A stretch of DNA of 64,000 bases from Acanthosepion esculentum (taxonomy: Eukaryota > Mollusca > Cephalopoda > Sepiida > Sepiidae), in contig OZ038482.1 in assembly GCA_964036315.1 (NCBI GenBank), positions 10,352,698 to 10,416,697 on the forward strand, in the 5' to 3' direction. A program made the translations under genes and the position numbers. Shown here piece after piece: positions 55,250 to 64,000 of the stretch (the first letter of the stretch is position 1; each line of letters opens with the position of its first letter). Below the pieces are notes generated by a model. The model was given only the letters and a program-made list of their open reading frames with translations, was not told the origin of the DNA and did no database searches.

Positions 55250-57568
55250 CCGATACGCTTTCAACCCTCTGCGGCCAATCTGGAGATCAACAGGCGTCGC
55301 ACTTTACAACAAGATCCGGATCTTTAACACCAACGTCAAGTCGGTCCTACTTACGGCTAAGAAATCTGGCGGGTAACCAAGATCAGCACTCACAAACTTC
55401 AGACATTTACCAAACGATGTCCCAGAAACAGCATCTGTATCAGGTGACACGAAGTCGTCTCAAAGGACCAATTGTGAGACAGAGTCAGACGAACCCCAAT
55501 CGAGACATCAAGAAACAGAAATGGGGATGGATAGGCCACACACACTCCGCAAGCCTGCTTCTAGTGTCACCAGGAAGGCCCTTGACTGATATTCACAAGG
55601 GAAGCGAAAAGTGGGTCGACCAAAACAGACTCGGCGCAGAAGTGTTGACGCAGAGGTAAAGAAAGCCAGCACGATATTGGCCGAGCTGAAGAGGATCGCT
55701 CGGAATCGCGTTTAAGGCCCAGAAACGGGACTGGTAAGCAAGTCCAACACCCATAACCTTCAGACATTTACCAACCGATGTCCCAGAAACATCCTCTGTA
55801 TCAGGTGACCGGAAGTCGTCTCCAAGGACCAATTGTGAGACAGAATCAGACGAACCCCAATCGAGACATCAAGAAACAGAAATGGGGAAGGATAGGCCAC
55901 ACACACTCCGCAAGCCTGCTCTAGTGTCACCAGGAAGGCCCTTGACTGGTATTCACAAGGGAAGCGAAAAGTTGGTCGACCAAAACAGACTCGGCGCAGA
56001 AGTGTTGACGCAGAGGTAAAGAAAGCCAGCACGATATTGGCCGAGCTGAAGAGGATCGCTCGGAATCGCGTTTAAGGCCCAGAAACGGGGCGGGTAACCA
56101 AGACCAACACCCACAAACTTCAGATATTTACCAAACGATGTCCCAGAAACATCCTCTGTATCAGGTGACCGGAAGTCGTCTCCAAGGACCAATTGTGAGA
56201 CAGAATCAGACAAACCCCAATCGAGACATCAAGAAACAGAAATGGGGATGGATAGGCCACACACACTCCGCAAGCCTGCTTCTAGTGTCACCAGGAAGGC
56301 CCTTGACTGATATTCACAAGGGAAGCGAAAAGTGGGTCGACCAAAACGGACTCGGCGCAGAAGTGTTGACGCAGAGGTAAAGAAAGCCAGCACGATATTG
56401 GCCGAGCTGAAGAGGATCGCTCGGAATCGCGTTTAAGGCCCAGAAACGGGACTGGTAAGCAAGTCCAACACCCATAACCTTCAGACATTTACCAACCGAT
56501 GTCCCAGAAACATCCTCTGTATCAGGTGACCGGAAGTCGTCTCCAAGGACCAATTGTGAGACAGAATCAGACGAACCCCAATCGAGACATCAAGAAACAG
56601 AAATGGGGAAGGATAGGCCACACACACTCCGCAAGCCTGCTCTAGTGTCACCAGGAAGGCCCTTGACTGGTATTCACAAGGGAAGCGAAAAGTGGGTCGA
56701 CCAAAACAGACTCGGCGCAGAAGTGTTGACGCAGAGGTAAAGAAAGCCAGCACGATATTGGCCGAGCTGAAGAGGATCGCTCGGAATCGCGTTTAAGGCC
56801 CAGAAACGGGGCGGGTAACCAAGACCAACACCCACAAACTTCAGATATTTACCAAACGATGTCCCAGAAACATCCTCTGTATCAGGTGACCGGAAGTCGT
56901 CTCCAAGGACCAATTGTGAGACAGAATCAGACAAACCCCAATCGAGACATCAAGAAACGGAAATGCGGATGGATAAGCCACACACTCCGCATGCCTGCTT
57001 CTAGTGTCACCAGGAAGGCCCTTGACTGGTATTCACAAGGGAAGCGAAAGGTTGGTCGACCAAAACAGATTCGGCGCAGAAGTGTTGACGCAGAGGTAAA
57101 GAAAGCCAGCACCATATTGGCCGAGCTGAAGAGGATCGCTCGGAATCGCGTTTAAGGCCCAGAAACCGGGCAGGTAACCAAGACCAACACCCACAAACTC
57201 CAGACATTTACCAACCGATGTCTCTGGAACATCCTCAATATCAGGTGGTCGAATTCGTCTCCAACTACTAACTGTGGGACAGGACCAGACAAGCCCAAAT
57301 TGAAATTGACATCAAGGAACGGAAATGTGGATGGATCGACCACACACCCCGCAAGGCTGCTTCTAATGTCAGCCGGCAGGCCCTTGACTGGAATCCACAA
57401 GGGAAGTGAAAAGTGGGTCGAGCAAAGCAGACCCGGCGCTGAAGTGTTGACACAGAAGTGAAGGCAGTCGGTACGATATTGGCCAAGCTGAAGAGGATCG
57501 CCCAGAACCGCGACCGTTGGAGAAGTGTTATTGCGGCCTTTTCTTCCCCAAGCAATCAAGAGGCATAA
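55250..57568 (+). pseudogene. LINE-D ORF2 3' end amplified in a 360-bp tandem array
   Basis: Plus-strand opening: NTRYAFNPLRPIWRSTGVAL, YNKIRIFNTNVKSVLL. The repeated part then carries (in shifting frames) THKLQ-FTNRCPRNILCIR, PEVVSKDQL, KRKCGWISHTLRMPASSVTR, KALDWYSQGKRKVGRPKQI and RRRSVDAEVKKASTILAELK. It ends with WRSVIAAFSSPSNQEA and a stop near 57566. This GWIGHTLRKP...GKRK.GRP..W RR...E motif is the usual C-terminus of several LINE reverse transcriptase ORFs. Six units begin at about 55417, 55779, 56138, 56499, 56859 and 57219. Alternate units are most alike, giving a 721-bp higher-order period. Confidence 0.9.
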
Positions 57569-57606
57569 TAAATAAATAAATAAATAAATATATTATAAAT
57601 ATAAAT
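57569..57606. repeat. (AAAT)n microsatellite
   Basis: AATAAATAAATAAATA run that separates LINE-D and LINE-C 3' ends, which point at each other; it may be their 3' tail repeat. Confidence 0.9.
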
Positions 57607-58300
57607 ATATCTTCTTCTATATGTCATATCTCTTCGGGACATTGTGGATCATGGCTCTCCAGAATTTCCAGTTCTTTGTTGCACTTAGTAAATTTTGTCC
57701 TTTTGCTATCTCTCCTAATCCCTGTTCTGCCAGCCATGTACAAAAGCTGATTAAATTGGTTATGCACTGTTGTCCTATGTCCCTCTTACCTTCAATATGT
57801 TCTTTGTCATTGCTCACATGTTCAGTCCATGGTATTCTCAGCATCCTTCTGTAGAACTATAATTTCTTTCTGTTGCTTCAAGTCTCTTCTTCATCTATAG
57901 ACATTCTCCAGCGTTCACTGCTATATACTCTTTTCTTTATTTCTAATGAAATTTTCCTATTTATTAATATTTTGCTTAGCTTTTGGAAGGCATCCTTCAC
58001 TATCCCACTTCACTGTTGGATTTTGGTATCGCACTTTCCATACTCTGTTAAAACATGTCCCAGATGTTTAAATTGTACTTGATTGATATTGATATCTCTA
58101 ATTTGTAATTTGCATGTTGGCCTGATTCGTTTACTGACAACCATACATTCACTATTCTTGCAATTGATGTTTAGTCCTTTCTTCTTGCTTTCCTTCACTA
58201 CCTTCTGTAGGAGGCTTTGTAGTTTCCTTTATGCATCTATTATCATCACTGTGTCATCTTATGCTGTTAATATTGTGACCGCCTATAATGAACTCTGGTA
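57607..58300 (-). pseudogene. LINE-C, end of reverse transcriptase to 3' end
   Basis: Minus strand from 58300: PEFIIGGHNINSI, where the following YADD box is destroyed by a small deletion near 58250-58262. KESKKKGLNINCKNSECMVV, SKRIRPTCKLQIRDININQV, KHLGHVLTEYGKCDTKIQ and FYRRMLRIPWTEHVSND follow. It ends with HIEGKRDIGQQCITNLISFC, TWLAEQGLGEIAKGQNLLSA and WRAMIHNVPKRYDI. The most complete C-terminal half of this family in the window. Confidence 0.85.
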
Positions 58301-58895
58301 GGTCATTTATAATATAAATATATATAATATATTTATAATATTACAAATTTAATATATATGTACTATAATATTTATAATGTTTTTAATGCATAACTTGAAA
58401 CATTTTTTCCAGTGATATATCCTGCATATAAGAAATCAGAGATATGATTATCTGCCCTTGGCAGTTTAAGATTAGCCAATCAGCTTACAGTTGCTGATTG
58501 GTGCACCTTTCTACCTCTTTTTGAAGAACACTCACTTTTGGTAAGACCTACGAAATGAACACTTGCAGAACCAGCCAGCTCTACACCGTTATCACCACAG
58601 AGTCAGTAGATGGCGAAAACATTGATTCTTCTTCAGCAGATAAGTTTGGTCGCAGACACCATAAAGTTCGCAAGGACTTATTTGTAATATTGTTTAATAC
58701 AACTTGTATAAATCAGATGTCAGTTGCGTTCTATTCTTTATTTATTACAACGTTTGCATTCTCCGAGTGGGAATCTTATATGGGGCCCACTTCAATTCCC
58801 CATATGTAAGCAATCATAGCTCTTCACATATCTTTTTCTTTATTATCTCTGAATTGCCATAACTTATTGGCAAAGATAATGGTGTGGTTTCCCAC
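58301..58895. other. AT-rich DNA with an inverted CCAAT pair
   Basis: GCCAATCAGC and GCTGATTGGTGC (58473-58502) form an 8-bp-loop palindrome of CCAAT boxes, perhaps from a decayed LTR promoter. The 84-codon frame at 58555-58809 has no family hallmark. Confidence 0.4.
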
Positions 58896-59385
58896 TGTCG
58901 CAGTTAGCTCCTCCTCAGTTCTTTAATCCTTCAACAGGGGTCTCTCTCCCCTGGCTATGAATACTGGCTGACCCTTCTCTCTCTCTCTCTCTCTCTTTTC
59001 GACTTAGGCCTTAGGCCGCTACCTCGTGCGGAGGCGAGGTAAAATCTCTCTTTTTTTTCACTTACACCAATATGTGACCTCTCACAGATACAGCGTTTCC
59101 CAAATTCTGGGAACGCGCTAAGAACAATACACGTACGTACGAACACTTACAACACACACACATAATTTCTCCATACAAACTCTATGTAACAGTCCATGTC
59201 TTTGTTTAACTTGTTTTGTTATTAATATATATTTGTTTACCCATGTATATCGGTCTTGTTTGTTTTCTTTGTCTTTGGACTTAATTAAAGTCCGACATTC
59301 TCATGTAGCTGGACCCGCCAGCAGGAAAGTTTAACCTTCTGATATTTCTTCACATCTTCACCCCCCCCCCCCACGGTCCGCTACA
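58896..59385 (-). mobile_element. Solo LTR 3, target duplication CCAC
   Basis: Reverse complement of the solo LTR 1 family: it begins TGTCGCAGTTAGCTCCTCC and ends CCACGGTCCGCTACA. CCAC flanks both sides (58892-58895 and 59386-59389). It differs from LTR 1 by a CT expansion near 58978-58997, a C run near 59361-59372 and scattered substitutions. Confidence 0.88.
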
Positions 59386-59439
59386 CCACTGCTTCCTCCA
59401 TGATTTTGAATTGAGGACGTTTTGTCTTTTATACTGGTT

Positions 59440-59571
59440 TGTAGAGAACCGGGGAAAGAAGATGAAAAGAAACACGAGCGTTTTTATTTCCTACTAGAAG
59501 ATGGTCCAACTACAAGAAAATGGCGGACTCAGAGATTGAATCCACCCGAAGATGAAAAGAAAACAAACAAG

Positions 59572-59627
<56 letters not shown>

Positions 59628-59923
59628 CAAATATATGTATTAAACAACACCATTTTACAATGGACATAGACAATAACATTTGTGTGTATGTGAACATTTA
59701 TGTTTGTTCTTTGGTGAATGTTCGTACGTACGTGTATTGTGTATAATGTTCATGGCGTCTCCCACAAATGGGAAGACGCGAATCTTCTAAGAGAGCTTAC
59801 ATTGTAGTCGCTGAAATGAAAAAATGAAAAAGAGGACGAGGCAAGTAGTCGCCCAGTATTTATGGTGTAGGGAGAACGACCCCTAGTGATAATTAGGGAA
59901 TTAAGGAGGAGTTAACTCCGACA
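59440..59923 (+). mobile_element. Solo LTR 4 (subfamily), target duplication GGTT/GGCT
   Basis: It starts TGTAGAGAACCGGGG and ends TTAACTCCGACA, sharing AACAAACAAGACCGATAT, GTTCGTACGTACGTGTATTG and the CAGTATTTATG promoter block with LTR 1. The middle differs. A TA array (59575-59626) sits inside. Flanks GGTT and GGCT differ at one base. It stands 54 bp from LTR 3 in the opposite orientation. Confidence 0.82.
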
Positions 59924-59944
59924 GGCTGGTAATCAAGGCTATTT

Positions 59945-60090
59945 AACACAATGTTGGAGAATGAAGAAATAGCTTCATATCTTTCCCAAGAGAAATTACA
60001 AATAAAGTGAATATAACGGACTAGATGAGAACTGAAACTCACCTGATGGCTCCACTTTCCCTAACGATAACCGTTGCCCTACACGCACCT
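59945..60090 (-). repeat. SINE-A copy, partial
   Basis: CTTCATATCTTTCCCAAGAG, AAGTGAATATAACGGACT, then the inverted head with AACTGAAACTCAC and ACGATAACCGTTGCCCTAC. Confidence 0.6.
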
Positions 60091-61030
60091 CCATTTTGAA
60101 ATTGTCAAAATAAAAAAGAAATAAAAATAACAGGTAGTTTTCAAATGTTGTTTGAGCTGAAAATAACAAGGGTAAATAATTATGAAATTTAAAAAAAAGT
60201 TCAATAAACACACTTGCTAATTTTTCCAGGAACGAGTCTTTAATATAGAATATTCTTTCAATGTTTTTTTTTTTTTGGCTTATTATCCACCATGGGTTAA
60301 TGGTTTCTGGTAATGCCAACGGGTAAACTGCATTTATCTCATTAGTGAGAAAGAAGCATCAAGGAATTTTCAAAAAAAGGAGAGTTTATCTCTTTTAAGA
60401 GATAAAACCTTACTGAAAATGTCTTTTTTTATTTTTATCAAAGTGTGAACAGTGAAGAATCATTTTATAGAGAAGATGGAGAGGAAAACTTCCAAGAAGC
60501 TTCGTAGTTCTAATGATTCATTAATTTTGTGCTTAATTAATAACTCACAAAATTTTTATGCTTAACAATTAAAAAGTACTCAATGACAGGAGAGCTTCAT
60601 AAAATATCAAATATATAAGCTGTTATATAGGAATAAAGTCTCACTGTCGACACTTGAGTTTGAACATAGATCGCCGGTGAGTAAAGACAGGCGATCCCAT
60701 TATTAAATTAAGTAGATAAAGTGACCATAGACGAAACGCATATATAGGAAGTCGTGTGATGTCTAGATTGGTCGCAGTTCTATTCTATCCTCTATTACTA
60801 TTCGGATCTGCATTTCTAGTCTATCCTCTATTATTATACGGACTGCTGTTCTCTACTCTATTCACTATACTATTTCTCTATTCAGATCACTATATGAATT
60901 ACTATTCGGGCGAGTATTATCGAGCAAGTACTATTTGTGCGAGTGTTATTCGAAGACGTCTGACTGTATTATTCAACGGCGTACAATAATTGTATCTGTG
61001 ATTACAAAGTCTCTACTACAACGAGCATTA
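60091..61030. other. Unassigned sequence
   Basis: 60775-60860 has two loose copies of CTATCCTCTATTACTATTCG. No coding family was recognised; a 77-codon frame at 60756-60989 is not supported. Confidence 0.4.
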
Positions 61031-61032
61031 CG

Positions 61033-61122
61033 AAAGTGACAACGAGTATTCGTTGACATCACAAAAGTGGCAACGAGTGTTCGTTGACATCACAAAAGTG
61101 GCAACGAGTATTCGTTGACATA
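61033..61122. repeat. 31-bp repeat, 3 units
   Basis: AAAGTGGCAACGAGTATTCG + TTGACATCACA repeated with few changes. It lies just upstream of the candidate LTR. Confidence 0.9.
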
Positions 61123-61159
61123 AAAAATAAGCAAACCAACACTATTCAAGTTTCACCCC

Positions 61160-61630
61160 TGTTGTGGCCTGGTAGAGGCCAGAAAGAAAGACACGGAAAG
61201 AAGAAGGTAGGTTGGACAAGTGTATTGAAATAACAGAACGTATATACTGTTATGGGTCCTTACCTATAATTACAGAATGAACTCTTCCTAACACTATGTA
61301 TACTACGCCTCTTAAGAGAGAGGGAATCGAGTCGAGCCGATAGTAGTTCACTCCAAACCAGACTCACAGTCATACTAACACCTTCCTCATCTTGTATTAT
61401 TATTTCGTGTAATATATCTTCGTTATTTCTACTCTTATGTTCGTGTTGTTCTTTCTTGGTTCTAACCTGGACCATAACATATACAAATAAGAGTGTTATT
61501 AGTCAGCAGATGGAAGTGTCCGTCCGAACTGTCAGGTTACACTGCGTCTCGTCTGCCTCATTAGGAAGTCTCGCAGGTTTAGTATATACGAAGGAAGAAG
61601 AGTTCATTCTAATGTAGATAGGTCAACGTA
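61160..61630 (+). mobile_element. Candidate LTR
   Basis: It starts TGTTGTGGCCTGGTAGAGGC and could end GGTCAACGTA, with ACCCC at both borders (61155-61159 and 61631-61635). The 3' end is TA rather than CA and no second copy is present, so support is limited. Confidence 0.3.
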
Positions 61631-61807
61631 ACCCCCTACCAGTTCCTCAAGCTGGGTTCATATATATATCTTTATATTAATATTGTCTAAAACTCAGAGT
61701 AACTCTCATAAAATATACTTGTCAAATAAATATATATCAATCCAGCCTGAAGAACAATGTCATAGGGAAAATGAGTAGTAATCATCTGGTAATATTATAT
61801 ATATGAG

Positions 61808-62048
61808 GTACGATGGGTAAATTGTTGCCATTTTATTTTTAATTTCACACATGCGCATTGTTTTTGATTTTTTTTTCGACTGCACAGTGTAGTATGGTCA
61901 GTTGGGCATTGTCTCTGAGTAAAAAATCACCATGAAGCAATTCACTCCGCCAGAAATTTGGAAACGTCATGCTGTACTGCTTGGAATTCATGCCGAAAGC
62001 TCCAATACAAAAGTGCCAAAGTGTATCAATGTGTCTAAACCAAAAAAT
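61808..62048 (+). mobile_element. Tc1/mariner-like element, 5' end only
   Basis: GAGGTACGATGGGTAAATTG is the outer end, then TTTCACACATGCGCATTG and a frame MKQFTPPEIWKRHAVLLGIH, AESSNTKVPKCINVSK. It matches the N-terminus of the 40255-40695 element. It stops where LINE-F sequence begins. Confidence 0.7.
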
Positions 62049-62775
62049 TCAGAAAATTCCAGACACTCTTTACTGCAGGTGTCAATGTTCTTGGTTTGAA
62101 GGTGATGAAATACAGAAAATGGTTTAATGATAATAATGCTGGAATCACCAAGGAAGAGTAAATCAGGTTGCATGAGAAGCTTCTTGTTGCAGTTGGCCAA
62201 GTGCAGATAGCTACAGAGAAAGCCTTCAAAGAAACAGTAACAAGATATGAAAGTCAAAAGATGAACACCAAGATCTGAAATCTCATCAGAAATGCATAGA
62301 GTTTATGACTGCTGAGATGTGAAGGCATTATACACAGTACAATCAGATATGTCTTTGGTCCAACATCCTTGAAACTGGTACTTTTGAAATCAAAGAATGG
62401 ATCTGTCCTCATCAATGATAACGCAACAGTATTATAGCTCAATGGACCGGACACTTTTCAGATATGTTCGATGATATATTTGCAACTGGTGACTCCAATA
62501 TTAATAAACTCCTGCAAAAAGAGATTATAACAGAGGTGAGAAATGATCACAGTACTGACGAGATAAATGTTATCATCAAACAGGTGAAGAGAGGAAAGTG
62601 CCATGTTTAGATGCGATTTCTATTGAGCTGCTTCATTTTGGAAGGAACAATATGGCTGCTACTATTCTTATACTCATTCTGGCTGTTTGGAATGGTAACC
62701 TTGTTCTTCAAGATTGAGTCGATACGATTATGTAGTCTATTTACAAAGGCAAGTTCTCCAAGTTAGAATGTGGTG
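62049..62775 (+). pseudogene. LINE-F ORF2, linker and start of reverse transcriptase
   Basis: Plus strand: KWFNDNNAGITKEE, RLHEKLLVAVGQVQIATEKA, FKETVTRYESQKMN, a SKNGSVLINDNATV-like block, FSDMFDDIFATGDSNINKLL, EIITEVRNDHSTDEINVIIK, QVKRGKCHV, DAISIELLHFGRNNMAATIL, LAVWNGNLVLQD, YKGKFSKLE. This is the region just before and into the first reverse transcriptase motifs (KxGKAxG-D-I..E.L). Truncated both sides, with several stops. Confidence 0.78.
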
Positions 62776-62829
62776 TCTCAGTCAGTTATGTGCCATGCGT
62801 GATACACGCTTAGGTGATTATGTATCTTT

Positions 62830-63080
62830 CGATACATGACTGACGAGGCAGATTTTTCCCGCAGTAGGTTACCATTTTTTTCTGCGGTAGACCAGTTGCC
62901 ACCGAAGGCTATAGAACCCGGTCTGTCCTGATATTTACCCAAAGCTGGAGAGAGAAGAAGAGGATTCATACCTTTCCCAAGGGTATTAGCACGTAAGTGA
63001 ATATAATGGCTTTGATTGGAATTCGAACTCGGTTCTCCGATTTCTCAATCCGAGCCGCTATCCATTACATGTGGTGACTG
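62830..63080 (-). repeat. SINE-A, best complete copy
   Basis: On the minus strand: head TGTAATGGATAGCGGCTCGG (box A) and CGAGTTCGAATTCC (box B). Then ATTCACTTACGTGCTAATAC, CTTGGGAAAGGTATGAATCC, GGGTAAATATCAGGACAGAC and GGTAACCTACTGCGGG. Both promoter boxes are close to the tRNA consensus, so I used it as the family reference. Confidence 0.82.
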
Positions 63081-63234
63081 AAGCATAAGTCTGCTTTGCA
63101 CATTAGAGTTCTCTTGAAATGACTGACAAAGTTAACCTGCCCAAGTGCCATTCCAGGGACCAAGTATAGGTTCAGTGTTACATGAAATACTATGAACCAT
63201 CTTCTCAGTTTCCCAGCTATTGGAGAGTGTCTGG

Positions 63235-63430
63235 CACCTCAAGTATCAAGTATTTCTTTTTTAATCCTTTCACTCCAGTCAAGGTGATAATAAAAGCCAT
63301 TAGGATGCAAGGGATTACTGAGAGTGAAAGAAAGAAACAGAGAAGACAACAAAAGAATATAAAAAATTCTAGGAAACAGAAAATGTCGATTGACACTGCA
63401 TTTAAACTCTTTAATCATAGTTGACAAGAC
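63235..63430 (-). pseudogene. LINE-B 3' end
   Basis: Minus strand: FKCSVNRHFLFP then a 3' tail with CAGTAATCCCTTGCATCCTA and an A-rich end. It matches the tail of the copies at 28270 and 32255. Confidence 0.62.
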
Positions 63431-64000
63431 AGCAGGAAAATTGAAGAGTGTGTAGGAATCCTTTTCCTAAGTTTTTCATTGAATATCAAAATTCGAAGTG
63501 CCGGGATTCGTTACAATAACATAACATTGTAATTCGGCCGTTTGAAATAATTCCATGCTTTTCAGTAGAAAAAGACGACGTAGTTTCAACAAATGAACAT
63601 TAATTTAAGAATACAAGCAGTTGTACACTATTTACATTGTGGAATCTTCCACGTTTGCCAGTCACCCCCGCGGGGAAATATACTCTTCTCTGTGGTGATT
63701 ATCGTCACCATCAAACATAGAGACCGTACGACAAGCATTCATTGGCTAATCTCCTCAAAACTAGCTCGCTGATTGGTCAATTCCGACCAATCAAATCGCC
63801 TGCACGCGAATAAATAAATTTCCCTCTCACTAAGGTTTGAGCCAGTCACGTGATACACCATCTTATATCTTGCGTCTCATTCCTTGCTGCCAAAATGTAA
63901 CCTTCAAGAACTCCCGTCTTGACCATGCGGTCAGACGTTAAAGAACATTACAACACTCACGCAAGTACGAACTCTTAACTCTTCTGAACTCTTAGCAACT
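63431..64000. promoter_or_regulatory. CCAAT-rich, GC-richer DNA, possible LTR promoter
   Basis: Four CCAAT-type boxes in both orientations (CATTGGCTAA, CTGATTGGTC, CCGACCAATC and CAATCAAATCG, 63740-63795) precede GAATAAATAAATTTCCC. This layout resembles an LTR promoter; a start such as TGTAATTCGGCCG near 63528 is possible. The far end lies outside the window, so this cannot be confirmed. Confidence 0.3.

Overview
The window looks like intergenic, repeat-saturated DNA from an AT-rich animal genome. No host gene, spliced exon set, rRNA or functional tRNA could be supported. The mix of LINE 3' ends, tRNA-headed SINEs, Penelope-like tails, Tc1/mariner and Ty3 remnants, TA/GATA/ATT microsatellites and LINE-derived tandem arrays resembles what I know from molluscs, cephalopods in particular. 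That assignment is inference from repeat style, not proof. There are no bacterial operons, ribosome binding sites or CRISPR arrays, and nearly all open frames over 60 codons are fragments of decayed mobile elements or read through simple repeats.

Layout. 1-5.1 kb: a foldback element, SINE-A copies, a 38-bp minisatellite, and a Tigger/pogo-like transposase end split by a solo LTR, followed by a second solo LTR. 5.2-9.8 kb: an inverted SINE/Penelope-tail composite, LINE-A, a 400-bp ATT array and LINE-B. 10.6-17 kb: a 1-kb minisatellite, a decayed gene of an uncharacterised repeat-encoded protein family, and LINE-C ending in a 115-bp tandem array. 17-26.4 kb: SINE-D copies, a Helitron-like stretch, a 24-bp minisatellite, a 1-kb solo LTR and two decayed Tc1/mariner transposases. 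27-37 kb: composite elements, LINE-B with a 356-bp tandem array, LINE-A and LINE-C. 38-47 kb: nested LINEs, deleted transposons, a Penelope-like element, another composite element, and a strong hammerhead-ribozyme-like fold. 47-54 kb: microsatellites, an endonuclease-bearing LINE-C lacking its reverse transcriptase, and a Ty3 pol remnant. 54-64 kb: a GATA composite minisatellite, a 360-bp LINE-D tandem array, LINE-C, two solo LTRs in opposite orientation, LINE-F and CCAAT-rich DNA.

Most interesting. (1) Composite elements of the form inverted tail - tRNA-like head - body - tail are bounded by 8-14 bp target duplications and share their tails with a Penelope-like element, so they behave as one mobile unit. 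(2) Hammerhead-like motifs recur at the ends of several families; the best is at 44794-44857. (3) Three LINE families have their 3' coding ends amplified into tandem arrays (115, 356 and 360 bp). (4) Five solo LTRs show exact or near-exact 4-bp target duplications, one of them inside a transposase gene.

How the parts work together: there are no cooperating host genes. The relations are parasitic. SINEs probably borrow the machinery of LINEs and Penelope-like elements, and elements nest in each other. All protein and fold assignments come from reading translated motifs by eye; no database search was run.
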